A DNA stretch of 64,000 nt from Gemmobacter nectariphilus DSM 15620 (GTDB lineage: Bacteria > Pseudomonadota > Alphaproteobacteria > Rhodobacterales > Rhodobacteraceae), in contig NZ_AUCM01000012.1 in assembly GCF_000429765.1 (NCBI RefSeq), positions 36,604 to 100,603 of the forward strand, written 5' to 3'. The notes under the pieces are model-generated. The model ran no database searches. It was not told the DNA's origin and saw only the letters and a list, made by a program, of their open reading frames with translations. A program made the position numbers and the translations under genes. Shown in pieces: positions 28,012 to 35,942 of this stretch (its first letter is position 1; each line of letters begins with the position of its first letter).

Positions 28012-28563
28012 CTACCCTTGGTTCCACGGCAGGCGGCTTCTCCAGCCGCTCCAATATACCGCAGCAGCAGCAACCATGCCCGCAACCGCGCATGGAACGC
28101 CAAGTATCAGCATGGCTTGCGCAGGTGCGCGCAGAAGCACAAAGCATGTCGCGCCCCACCCCGCCACGGTGCTCGACAAGATGGCAGCCTGATATTCTCG
28201 CAAGCCCAGGCGCCAGCAGAGGGTGCGCGTCGCGATCCAGCACAAGATTGCAGGCGGGAGCGTAAAGTGCAGGGTGAGAATTGCAGCGTACATGATCAAC
28301 AGCCAACTATCCCATAACGCGGCTGGCCCATTGCCCAGGAACACCAGGGTAATCGACAACATCAAAGCCGACAGCCCCATGCCAAGCGGCACAAGCAGCC
28401 ACAGACGCCAGTCAATCCCTGCGATCTCGGAAAATCTCGTTCGTCGTTCCGCCGACGCTTCGCTCTCGGAGGCGTATTGCAAAGCAGGGAGGCCCGGCGC
28501 CGACTCGATCACCACATTCGGTTCGGAACCCAGCTCGAGTTGAGGCGCGACCTTGCCCGTCAT
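28012..28563 (-). CDS. Hypothetical membrane protein
   Basis: A 183-residue product with a charged N-terminal third (SEASAERRTRFSEIAGIDWR) and four predicted membrane helices (LWLLVPLGMGLSALMLSITL, a second with LLIMYAAILTLHFTL, then AAILSSTVAGWG and LILGVPCAVAGMVAAAA). I recognise no family. Base composition is lower in G+C than its neighbours, which may mean recent acquisition. It ends 7 bp past nothing coding and starts 7 bp downstream of the L,D-transpeptidase stop, so it may be co-transcribed with it. Confidence 0.55.
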   Translation of the reverse strand: MTGKVAPQLELGSEPNVVIESAPGLPALQYASESEASAERRTRFSEIAGIDWRLWLLVPLGMGLSALMLSITLVFLGNGPAALWDSWLLIMYAAILTLHFTLPPAILCWIATRTLCWRLGLREYQAAILSSTVAGWGATCFVLLRAPAQAMLILGVPCAVAGMVAAAAVYWSGWRSRLPWNQG

Positions 28564-28570
28564 CTCGCCC

Positions 28571-29203
28571 CTACCTCACAATCACCTTCGCCCCCGGCTG
28601 CACCCGGTCATACAAATCCACCACATCCTGCTGGATCATTCGGAAACACCCCGACGACGCATTGGTCCCGATGGTCTTCCATTGCGGGGTGCCGTGGATG
28701 CGAAAGCCGGTGTCGTGGCCGTCCTTGTAAAGATAGATCGCCCGCGCGCCCAAGGGGTTGGTCGGCCCGCCTGGCTGGCCCTCGCGCCAGCGTTCCAGTT
28801 CCGGCTGGCGCTTGATCATCTCGGGCGGCGGGGTCCAGGTGGGCCACTGCGCCTTGCGGGCGACCACCGTCTCGCCCGCCCAGCCAAAGCCCTCACGCCC
28901 CACCCCGATGCCATAGCGCAGCGCCGTGCGCTTGTCCTGCACCAGATAGAGATGCCGCGTCTGGGTATCGACCAGGATGGTGCCCGGCGCTTCCTCGGGC
29001 AAGGGGTTCGGCACCAGCGTGCGCTGATAGGCCGGGGGCACCTTCTGCGCATCCAGCGCTGGAATGTGGTGTCCCGCGTCCATCGTTGCCACATAGGCCA
29101 CGGGCCTCGGTTCTTCCTTGACCTCGACAAAGGTGCCGGTTTCGGGATCGAAGGTGCAGGCGGCCAGCAGGGCCAGGGCAAGGGCCGGGACAAGGGGGCG
29201 CAT
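28571..29203 (-). CDS. L,D-transpeptidase lipoprotein (YkuD domain)
   Basis: A 210-residue exported lipoprotein with a YkuD domain, which forms 3-3 cross-links in peptidoglycan or attaches proteins to it. The lipobox is LALLAACTF (cysteine near residue 16). The active site is GFRIHGTPQWKTIGTNASSG followed by CFRM, with the catalytic cysteine and histidine in the expected HGT and SSGCFR contexts. The ATG at 29201-29203 has a GGAG site; a longer frame adds 19 residues before the signal peptide. Confidence 0.92.
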   Translation of the reverse strand: MRPLVPALALALLAACTFDPETGTFVEVKEEPRPVAYVATMDAGHHIPALDAQKVPPAYQRTLVPNPLPEEAPGTILVDTQTRHLYLVQDKRTALRYGIGVGREGFGWAGETVVARKAQWPTWTPPPEMIKRQPELERWREGQPGGPTNPLGARAIYLYKDGHDTGFRIHGTPQWKTIGTNASSGCFRMIQQDVVDLYDRVQPGAKVIVR

Positions 29204-29287
29204 CAGAAACTCCGGTGGTTCGCACCGGATGAAGTCTAGGCCCGACGGCGCGGAAGACAAAGGGAATTCCCGCGCCGTCTTCCCCGC

Positions 29288-30127
29288 TCACAGGCTCGTG
29301 CGCAGGTGCCACAGTTCGGGGAACAGCTCGACCTCGAGCATGCGGCGCAGGTATTGCACCCCGGCGGTCCCCCCGGTGCCGCGCTTGAAGCCGATCACGC
29401 GTTCCACCGTGGTGACATGGTTAAAGCGCCAGCGGCGGAAGTAATCCTCGAAATCGACCAGCTTCTCGGCCAGCTCATAGGCCTCCCAATGGGCGCGCGG
29501 GTCACGGTAGACGGTTTCCCACACCGCCTGAACGCCCTCGTGCGGGGTCCAGTGGGCGCGCAGATCGCGGCTCAGCACGTCCTGCGGCACCGGCAGGCCT
29601 TGCCGGGCCAGATAGCGCAGCGCCTCGTCGTAAAGGCTGGGGCGGGCAAGCTCGGCCTCGAGCAGGGCGACCAGGTCGGGGCGATGGGCATGGGGGCGGA
29701 TCATCGCCAGATTGCGGTTGCCGACGGCAAATTCGATCAGCCGGTATTGATGCGACTGGAACCCCGAGGACTGGCCCAGCCCTTCGCGAAAGGTGGTGTA
29801 GTCGCTGGGCGTCATGGTGCGCAGCACGTCCCAGGCGCTGTTCAGCTGCTCGAAGATCCGCGCGATGCGGGCCAGCATCTTGAACGCCTCGCGCGCCTTG
29901 TCCGCCGCGATGGCCGCCCGCGCGGCGTCCAGCTCGTGCAGGGCAAGACGCATCCACAGCTCGCTCGTCTGGTGCTGGATGATGAACAGCATCTCGTCAT
30001 GGGCGCCCGTCAGCAGCCGCTGGCTGGACAGGATGCGGTCGATCTGCAGGTAGTCGCCATAGGACAGGCGGCCATCAAAGGACATCTGCGCGCCTTCGCT
30101 GGCAGGGTCGTAGGGGGTTTTGGTCAT
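29288..30127 (-). CDS. kynA: Tryptophan 2,3-dioxygenase
   Basis: KynA is the cytoplasmic heme enzyme that oxidises L-tryptophan to N-formylkynurenine, the first step of the kynurenine pathway. The 279-residue length fits. The substrate-binding region is [18 protein letters not shown], the central motif [16 protein letters not shown] is diagnostic, and the axial heme histidine lies in [18 protein letters not shown]. The ATG at 30125-30127 gives the standard N-terminus. kynU is upstream on the same strand, separated by 247 bp with a pair of repeats. Confidence 0.96.
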   Translation of the reverse strand: MTKTPYDPASEGAQMSFDGRLSYGDYLQIDRILSSQRLLTGAHDEMLFIIQHQTSELWMRLALHELDAARAAIAADKAREAFKMLARIARIFEQLNSAWDVLRTMTPSDYTTFREGLGQSSGFQSHQYRLIEFAVGNRNLAMIRPHAHRPDLVALLEAELARPSLYDEALRYLARQGLPVPQDVLSRDLRAHWTPHEGVQAVWETVYRDPRAHWEAYELAEKLVDFEDYFRRWRFNHVTTVERVIGFKRGTGGTAGVQYLRRMLEVELFPELWHLRTSL

Positions 30128-30265
30128 GTCGGTTTCCTGTTGGCTGGAGGGGGCTGTCAGACGACGGCCGCATCCTGCCGACACAATATGGAAACCGATC
30201 CCAGCCGCCGCCACAGACACGCCCAGCCCGATGGCCGGCACAGGGGCGGAAGGCCCGCCCCCTTT

Positions 30266-30296
30266 CGCCTTGATCCAAATATCCCCGCCGGAGGCA
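30266..30296 (-). repeat. Intergenic GGATATTT repeat, copy 6 (CCTCC subtype)
   Basis: On the minus strand: TGCCTCCGGCGGGGATATTT followed by GGATCAAGGCG. It faces copy 7 in inverted orientation 36 bp away, between kynU and kynA. Confidence 0.75.
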
Positions 30297-30332
30297 TCTG
30301 CCCCATCCGCGCGCGCAGGTGGCGGGGTCGGC

Positions 30333-30367
30333 TGCCTCCGGCGGGGGTATTTGGAGAAAGATGAAGC
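30333..30367 (+). repeat. Intergenic GGATATTT repeat, copy 7 (CCTCC subtype)
   Basis: Reads TGCCTCCGGCGGGGGTATTT followed by GGAGAAAGATGAAGC. It is inverted relative to copy 6; the two share about 23 matching positions and could fold into a long hairpin downstream of kynU. Confidence 0.75.
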
Positions 30368-30374
30368 ATCAGGC

Positions 30375-31571
30375 TCAGGTCACCTTGGCGCGGGTCTTGT
30401 AGTCTGGGCGGTCCCAAAGCCGGTTGTCCATGACATCCTTGAGGATCGCCACCGCAGCCTGCACATCGCCCCCGTCGATGTAAAGCGGCGTCAGGCCAAA
30501 GCGCAGGATATCCGGCGCGCGGAAATCGCCGATCACCCCGCGGGCGATCAGGGCCTGCATGATCGCATAGCCCTCGGGGTGACGGAAACTGGCCTGCGAG
30601 CCGCGCATCGCATGATCGCGCGGCGTGACCAGGGTCAGATCCGGGCAGGCCGCCTCGACGCCCGCAATGAACAGGTCGGTCAGCTGCAACGAGCGGGCGC
30701 GCAGATCGGCCAGCGACACGCCGTCCCACACATCCAGCGCGGCATCCAGCGCGGCAAGTTGCAAGATCGGCGGGGTGCCGACGCGCATGCGCTCGATCCC
30801 GCGGCCGGGGCGATAGTCGAGATCGAAGGCAAAGGGCGCCTCGTGGCCCAGCCAGCCCGACAGTGCCGGGCGCGCGGCTTCGGCGTGGCGCGGGGCAACA
30901 TAGATGAAGGCGGGACCGCCAGGGCCGGAATTGAAATACTTGTAGGTGCAGCCGACCGCGAAGTCGACGTCGCACTCGGCCAGCGCGCAATCCACCGCCC
31001 CGGCAGAATGTGCCAGATCCCAGACCGCCAGCGCCCCCATCGCATGGGCCCTGGCGGTGATCGCCTTCATGTCGTGGCGCCGCCCGGTGCGATAGTCGAC
31101 CTCGGTGATCAGCGTCACGGCCACGGTCTCGTCAATGGCGTCCATCACCTCTTCGGGGGCGACGGTGCGCAGCTGATACCCCTGCCCCAAAGTGCGCACG
31201 AGACCATCGGCGATATAAAGATCCGACGGGAAGTTCCCGGTATCCGACAGGATCACCCGGCGCGCGGGGTTCATCTCGAGCGCCGAGGCCAGCGCCTGAT
31301 AGACCTTGATCGACAGCGTGTCGCCCATCACCACGGTGCCGGGCGCCACACCGATCAGCCGGGCGATGCGGTCGCCGACGCGGGCGGGCATGTCCATCCA
31401 GCCGGCGCGGTTCCAGCCGGTGATCAGCATCTGGCCCCATTCATCGGTGATCGTGCGCGCGACCCTTTCGGCCACGCCCCGAGGCAGCGGCCCCAGCGAA
31501 TTGCCGTCCAGGTAGATCACGCCCTCGGGCAGGTCGAATATCGCCTTGGTGGCGGCAAAATCGGTGGCCAT
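30375..31571 (-). CDS. kynU: Kynureninase
   Basis: Kynureninase is a PLP enzyme that cleaves L-kynurenine to anthranilate and alanine. The 398-residue protein has the N-terminal [15 protein letters not shown], the segment [16 protein letters not shown], and the PLP lysine in [17 protein letters not shown], all family signatures. The ATG at 31569-31571 gives the usual start. With kynA it makes the tryptophan-to-anthranilate route, but the middle enzyme, kynurenine formamidase, is not found next to either gene. Confidence 0.96.
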   Translation of the reverse strand: MATDFAATKAIFDLPEGVIYLDGNSLGPLPRGVAERVARTITDEWGQMLITGWNRAGWMDMPARVGDRIARLIGVAPGTVVMGDTLSIKVYQALASALEMNPARRVILSDTGNFPSDLYIADGLVRTLGQGYQLRTVAPEEVMDAIDETVAVTLITEVDYRTGRRHDMKAITARAHAMGALAVWDLAHSAGAVDCALAECDVDFAVGCTYKYFNSGPGGPAFIYVAPRHAEAARPALSGWLGHEAPFAFDLDYRPGRGIERMRVGTPPILQLAALDAALDVWDGVSLADLRARSLQLTDLFIAGVEAACPDLTLVTPRDHAMRGSQASFRHPEGYAIMQALIARGVIGDFRAPDILRFGLTPLYIDGGDVQAAVAILKDVMDNRLWDRPDYKTRAKVT

Positions 31572-31673
31572 GGAACACTCCTTCGTCCTGCGGCTGATCA
31601 AAGCGCAAAACGGCCTTCATTTCAAGTTTGAACCAAATGGCCCGGGCACCCTGTGGCCCCCGGCCGGGGCGCC

Positions 31674-32189
31674 CTACATCCAGTCGGCCTCGTCCGGCAT
31701 CAGAAAGAGGTCGGTGTCTTCAGTCCGGGCGCCGGCCGCAGTCAGCAAGGCATGGACCTGCCCGCGATGGTGGGTCTGGTGGTTGAAGAAATGCACCACG
31801 CACAGCGCCATGGGGCGCGACACCGCCCGGCCGATGCTGCCCGAATGCCAGAACAGATCCCCTTCCAGTTCTGTCTGGGTGATCTTGCCGGCCCAGCCAA
31901 GGATGCGCGCATCCGTCGCCTGCCGCTCGCGCCGCCAGTCTTCCCAATCGGCAAAGGCCTCGGCACTGTCGGCTTGCCGGGCCAGCGGGCGAGGGCCGCC
32001 GTCAAACCGGCTCATCCAGATCAGATCGCCCCACAGAAGATGCGACAGCGTGCCCGAGATCGACCCCCAGAACGCCCCCCGCCCCTTGCGCCGCGCCGCC
32101 GGATCCAGCGTCTCGGCCGCCTGTACGATGCAGCGGTTCTGCCAGCGATTGTAGCGCGCCATCATCGTGCAATAGTCGGGGCTGATCAC
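31674..32189 (-). CDS. DinB-family protein
   Basis: A 171-residue four-helix-bundle protein of the DinB/DfsB superfamily, often metal-dependent. Histidines that could bind a metal are in TLSHLLWGDLIWM and FFNHQTHHRGQVHALL. The most likely start is GTG at 32187-32189 (reads V-I-S-P-D-Y-C-T-M-M-A-R-Y-N), because DinB proteins of this type begin a few residues before the MMARYN segment. The activity is unknown; relatives include thiol-dependent enzymes and damage-induced proteins. It lies 102 bp upstream of kynU on the same strand. Confidence 0.8.
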   Translation of the reverse strand: MISPDYCTMMARYNRWQNRCIVQAAETLDPAARRKGRGAFWGSISGTLSHLLWGDLIWMSRFDGGPRPLARQADSAEAFADWEDWRRERQATDARILGWAGKITQTELEGDLFWHSGSIGRAVSRPMALCVVHFFNHQTHHRGQVHALLTAAGARTEDTDLFLMPDEADWM

Positions 32190-32510
32190 TGCAAGGAACC
32201 CTTCACACCCAGCGGGCCCGCGTCTGGCCCCCCGGCCCGGGCAATCCGGCCGGTTCCGGACGATTTCTCCATGAGGAGTTGCAGGCTGGCAAGTGCAAAC
32301 CCGCATCCATGAGTTGCGCGGTGGGCCGGTGCGGAACCGGGGGGCTTGCGCGGGCCGCCCTGTCCGAGACTGCACAGAATTGCACCGGATCGCGCGACTT
32401 GGGGCACAGCACGGCCCAACGCCCTGATGCGGCGCAGAAACTTCTTGAGCCGTGGCCGGGGCTATTCTACGCATCGAAGTGGCACTTCACTTCACAACGA
32501 TGGACCTGAC
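32190..32510. other. Gene-free stretch upstream of the polyamine-type binding protein
   Basis: No gene or RNA that I recognise. It separates the divergent DinB and binding-protein genes and so must hold both promoters, but no convincing -35/-10 pair stands out. Confidence 0.45.
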
Positions 32511-33560
32511 ATGATCCGCAAACACGCCCTTCTGGCCTCTGTGACCGCGCTGGCCCTGACCGCACCGGCCATGGCGGCCGATCCGCAACTGACCATCTTC
32601 GACTGGGCCGGCTTTGAGGTCGATGGCCTGTTCGAGGAGTATGTCGCCAAGCATGGCACCACGCCCACCTTCGCGCTGTTCGGTGACGATGACGAGGCCT
32701 TCCAGAAGGTCGCCTCGGGCTTCAAGGTCGATGCCGTGCATCCGTGTTCGCAGATGGTGTCGAAATACCGCGACGCCGGGCTGATCGAGCCCTGGGATAC
32801 CTCGCGCCTGACCTCGCTGGCCGATATCGACCCGGCCTTCCTCGACTCGCCGGTGTTCAAGGACGACAAGGGGCTGTGGTTCCTGCCCAGCTACTGGGGC
32901 GCCACGGCCGTGGCCTACAACACCAAGGAAGTCCCGGCCGAGGATGTCTCGACCCTGCAGATCTTCGTCAATCCGAAGTATCAGGGCCGCACCTCGATGC
33001 CCGACAGCTCGGATGATGTCTGGGCGCTGGCCTATCTGGCCACCGGCGTGACCGACTGGACCGACATTTCCGAAGCGCAGTTCCAGGCCGCCGCCGCCTG
33101 GCTGCGCGAGGCGCATCAGAACGTCTATGCCTATTGGGCCGACCCGTCGGAGCAGACCCAGCAGATGGCCTCGGGCGCGGTGCTGGTGTCGTGGTCGTGG
33201 AACGATGGCGTGGCGCTCTTGCAGGCCGAGGACTACCCGGTCGGCTTCCAGCGCGAGGCCAAAGAGGGCTCGTCGACCTTTGTGTGCGGCTTCGTCAACA
33301 TGAAGGACGGCCCCGGCTCGGAAGACAAGCTCTATGACTTCATGAATTCCTGGCTGCGCCCCGAGGCCGCCGTCGCGCTGATGGACGAGCTGGGCTATGG
33401 CCATTCCAACGTCAAAGGCATGGCGCTGAAATCGCCCGAAGAGCTGGAGCGCGCCGGCCTTGGCCCGGTCAAGGCCCCGACCCTGCCGCAGGTGCCGAAC
33501 GATCCGCAGCTGCGTGAACGTCAGCTGGCCGAGTTCGAAAAGATCAAGGCCGGGTTCTGA
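32511..33560 (+). CDS. Orphan periplasmic polyamine-type substrate-binding protein (PotD/F-like)
   Basis: A 349-residue extracytoplasmic solute-binding protein of the spermidine/putrescine class. The signal peptide (HALLASVTALALTAPAMAA) ends near residue 23, followed by LTIFDWAGFEVDGLFEEYV, which matches the PotD N-terminal pattern. FLPSYWGATAVAYNTKEV and KYQGRTSMPDSSDDVWALAY are typical of the ligand cleft. No permease or ATPase gene is adjacent on either side, so it either works with a transporter elsewhere or has another role. A strong terminator follows. Confidence 0.88.
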   Translation: MIRKHALLASVTALALTAPAMAADPQLTIFDWAGFEVDGLFEEYVAKHGTTPTFALFGDDDEAFQKVASGFKVDAVHPCSQMVSKYRDAGLIEPWDTSRLTSLADIDPAFLDSPVFKDDKGLWFLPSYWGATAVAYNTKEVPAEDVSTLQIFVNPKYQGRTSMPDSSDDVWALAYLATGVTDWTDISEAQFQAAAAWLREAHQNVYAYWADPSEQTQQMASGAVLVSWSWNDGVALLQAEDYPVGFQREAKEGSSTFVCGFVNMKDGPGSEDKLYDFMNSWLRPEAAVALMDELGYGHSNVKGMALKSPEELERAGLGPVKAPTLPQVPNDPQLRERQLAEFEKIKAGF

Positions 33561-33579
33561 GAATCGGCAATCCGATGAG

Positions 33580-33607
33580 AAACGGCCGGGCATCTGCCCG
33601 GCCGTTT
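33580..33607 (+). terminator. Rho-independent terminator after the binding-protein gene
   Basis: Perfect 12-bp stem AAACGGCCGGGC / GCCCGGCCGTTT with an ATCT loop, followed by GCTTTT, 19 bp past the stop. Confidence 0.85.
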
Positions 33608-33626
33608 GCTTTTGGTGCAGGCAGAG

Positions 33627-33678
33627 CGGGGGTTTCACACCCCCGCACCCCCGTGGGATATTTGTGGACAGATGAAGA
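33627..33678 (+). repeat. Intergenic GGATATTT repeat, copy 8
   Basis: Hairpin GCGGGGGTTTCACACCCCCGC, then ACCCCCGTGGGATATTT and TGGACAGATGAAG. It lies after the terminator and 2 bp before the convergent peptidase stop. Confidence 0.8.
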
Positions 33679-33680
33679 TG

Positions 33681-35495
33681 TCAGAGCGCGGCGCAGGCAC
33701 CTGACAGCCAGGCGCGGGTTGAAGGATCGACCAGCGGGCCAAGGTCTGCCAGCACCCGGGCGTGGTATCGGTTTAGCCAGTCGCGTTCCGCCGGGGCCAG
33801 CAGATCGGCGCGGATCAGCCGGCGGTCGATGGGCGCAAGGGTCAGGGTCTCGAACTCCAGCATGGCGCGGGCATCGCCCCCTGGCAGGGGCGCGGCCTCT
33901 TGCACGACGACAAGATTTTCGATGCGGATGCCGAAGGCGCCTTCGCGGTAATAGCCAGGCTCGTTCGACAGGATCATCCCCGGCTCCAGCGGCACGTCGG
34001 ACAGGCGGGAAATCCGCTGCGGCCCTTCGTGGACCGACAGGAAGGCGCCCACGCCATGGCCCGTGCCATGGTCGTAGTCGCGCCCCTGGACCCACAGGTT
34101 GTAGCGCGCCAGCGCATCGAGGTCGCGGCCTGTCAGCCCCTTGGGCCAGCGCGCGCGGCAGATGGCGATCATGCCTTGCAGCACGGCCGTAAAGGCCTCG
34201 GCCGCACCTTCGGGCGGGGTGCCGATGACCACGGTGCGGGTGATGTCGGTGGTGCCATCGCGATACTGCCCGCCGCTGTCGACCAGCAGCAGGCTGCCGG
34301 GTTCAAGCGCGCGGTCCGTCCCTTCGGTCACGCGATAATGGACGATGGCGCCGTTCGGCCCGGCACCGCAGATCGTATCAAAGCTGATGTCATGCAGCTG
34401 GTTGGTTGCGCGCCGGAACCCTTCCAGCGCTGTCACGACGCCGATCTCGGTTTGCCGCGCGCCGTTGCAGACGGCCTGGGCCTGATCGTCCAGCCAGCAC
34501 AGGAAACCGGCCATCGCCACGCCATCGCGCAGATGCGCGGCGCGGGTCGCGGCAATTTCTGCCGGGGTCTTGCGCGCCTTGGGCAGACGGCAGGGATCGT
34601 CCCCCCAGACCACCTCGACCCCGGCCTCGCGCAGCTCGGCCGACACCGCCTGCGGCGCCGAGGCACGATCGACGCGCACCGGCCCCGGAATCGTGCGCAA
34701 ACCGGGCACAAAAGCCACCGTGGGGCGCAGCGTGACATGGTCCCCCAGCGCGGCACGCACCTCGGGGCCGAACTTCTCGGGCTCGGCAAAGAGGGTGACG
34801 CGGCCATCGTCATGCAGCACGGCAAAGGCTTGGACCACCGGATTGCGCGGCACATCCGCCCCGCGGATGTTCAGCAGCCAGCAGATGGAATCGGGCAAGG
34901 TCAGCACCGCGGCCCGCTGGCCGGCCTTGCGCAAGGTCTCGGCCAGCCGCGCCCGCTTGGAGGCCGCGCTTTCCCCTGACAGGTCCTCGGGATGCGCCCA
35001 GACCTGACCATTCGGAGGTGCCGGCCGGTCGGTCCAGATGGCATCGACCAGATTGCGCATCGGCCGCAAAGTGACAGGGTGGCCCTCTAGCGCCGCCTCG
35101 ATCCGCGCGATCTCGTCAGCGCTGTGCAGCCAGGGGTCATAACCGACGACGCCTTCAGCCAGAGTGTCGCGCAGCCAGGGGCCGGCCTGGGTCTCTGGCC
35201 AGTTGACCGGCGTGAAGCAGGGCGCAACCTGGACGCGCACCTGAAGCCGGTAGCGACCGTCGATGAAAACCCCGGCCATGTCCGGCAGCACGATGCAAAA
35301 GCCGGCAGACCCGGTAAAGCCGGTCAGCCACGCCAGCCGCTCGTCGCAGGGCGCGACATATTCGCCCTGCCAGGCATCCGCGCGCGGCACCAGAAAACCG
35401 GCAAGCCCCTCGGCCGCCATGGCGGCGCGCAGGGCCTGCAAACGCGGCGGGCCCTGATCGAGCGAGGTCGTGGCGGTGAAGGTCTGCAGCATCAT
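33681..35495 (-). CDS. pepP: Xaa-Pro aminopeptidase (M24B family)
   Basis: A 604-residue cytoplasmic dinuclear metallopeptidase that removes an N-terminal residue preceding proline, of the three-domain APP1 type. Metal ligands are seen in order: two aspartates in LLVDSGGQYRDGTTDITRTV, histidine in GHGVGAFLSVHEGP, and glutamates in ILSNEPGYYREG and GIRIENLVVV. Two creatinase-like N-terminal domains precede the catalytic part. I took the ATG pair at 35490-35495 with an AGGGGG site just before it; the open frame beyond is not convincing. Confidence 0.93.
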   Translation of the reverse strand: MMLQTFTATTSLDQGPPRLQALRAAMAAEGLAGFLVPRADAWQGEYVAPCDERLAWLTGFTGSAGFCIVLPDMAGVFIDGRYRLQVRVQVAPCFTPVNWPETQAGPWLRDTLAEGVVGYDPWLHSADEIARIEAALEGHPVTLRPMRNLVDAIWTDRPAPPNGQVWAHPEDLSGESAASKRARLAETLRKAGQRAAVLTLPDSICWLLNIRGADVPRNPVVQAFAVLHDDGRVTLFAEPEKFGPEVRAALGDHVTLRPTVAFVPGLRTIPGPVRVDRASAPQAVSAELREAGVEVVWGDDPCRLPKARKTPAEIAATRAAHLRDGVAMAGFLCWLDDQAQAVCNGARQTEIGVVTALEGFRRATNQLHDISFDTICGAGPNGAIVHYRVTEGTDRALEPGSLLLVDSGGQYRDGTTDITRTVVIGTPPEGAAEAFTAVLQGMIAICRARWPKGLTGRDLDALARYNLWVQGRDYDHGTGHGVGAFLSVHEGPQRISRLSDVPLEPGMILSNEPGYYREGAFGIRIENLVVVQEAAPLPGGDARAMLEFETLTLAPIDRRLIRADLLAPAERDWLNRYHARVLADLGPLVDPSTRAWLSGACAAL

Positions 35496-35684
35496 TGGCC
35501 CCCTGTGACGCGCCATGGGGCGCGGTATCCGGCAGCAAGGTTGCACCAAGGCCGGGCCAGCGCAATGGTCCGGGAACCGGCTGCGGCGCGATCCCCCCGC
35601 CTGAGCCCCGGGAATGGGCGCGCCCCGCTCGCAGCGGTCCCGCTGGACTGACCGTCCAAGACCTTCGCTGCGGCACATTAGGGA

Positions 35685-35716
35685 GCCTCCGGCGGGGATA
35701 TTTTCTTCAAGGCGAA
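35685..35716 (+). repeat. Intergenic GGATATTT repeat, copy 9 (CCTCC subtype)
   Basis: Reads GCCTCCGGCGGGGATATTT followed by CTTCAAGGCGAA. It pairs with copy 10 as an inverted repeat about 80 bp apart. Confidence 0.75.
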
Positions 35717-35797
35717 TTTGGAGGCTAGAGCCTTCCCCCCTCGGTCACCACTGGCCAGTCAACCACGTTGACAACCCCAAGCCGCACGCCCCATCAC

Positions 35798-35823
35798 CTT
35801 CGACAAATACCCCCGCCGGAGGC
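35798..35823 (-). repeat. Intergenic GGATATTT repeat, copy 10 (CCTCC subtype)
   Basis: On the minus strand: GCCTCCGGCGGGGGTATTT followed by GTCGAAG. Core GGTATTT as in copy 7. Confidence 0.7.
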
Positions 35824-35942
35824 ACGCCGTGCGGAACGCACGGCGCCCGGCCCAAAGGGCGGCGCCGCGCCTTCGGGCGCGGCATAGCCCTGCGGGAGCG
35901 CCCGGTTTGTCGAAGACTGCCCCTGCCCGGCCATCCGGGCAC

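Larger units (their letters stand above)
35496..35942. other. Gene-free stretch with an inverted pair of repeats
   Basis: No gene is supported; short frames here lack ribosome sites. It holds repeat copies 9 and 10 in inverted orientation and further small hairpins such as CGCCGTGCGGAACGCACGGCG (35825-35845). It separates the minus-strand cobT stop from the start of the peptidase gene. Confidence 0.55.
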
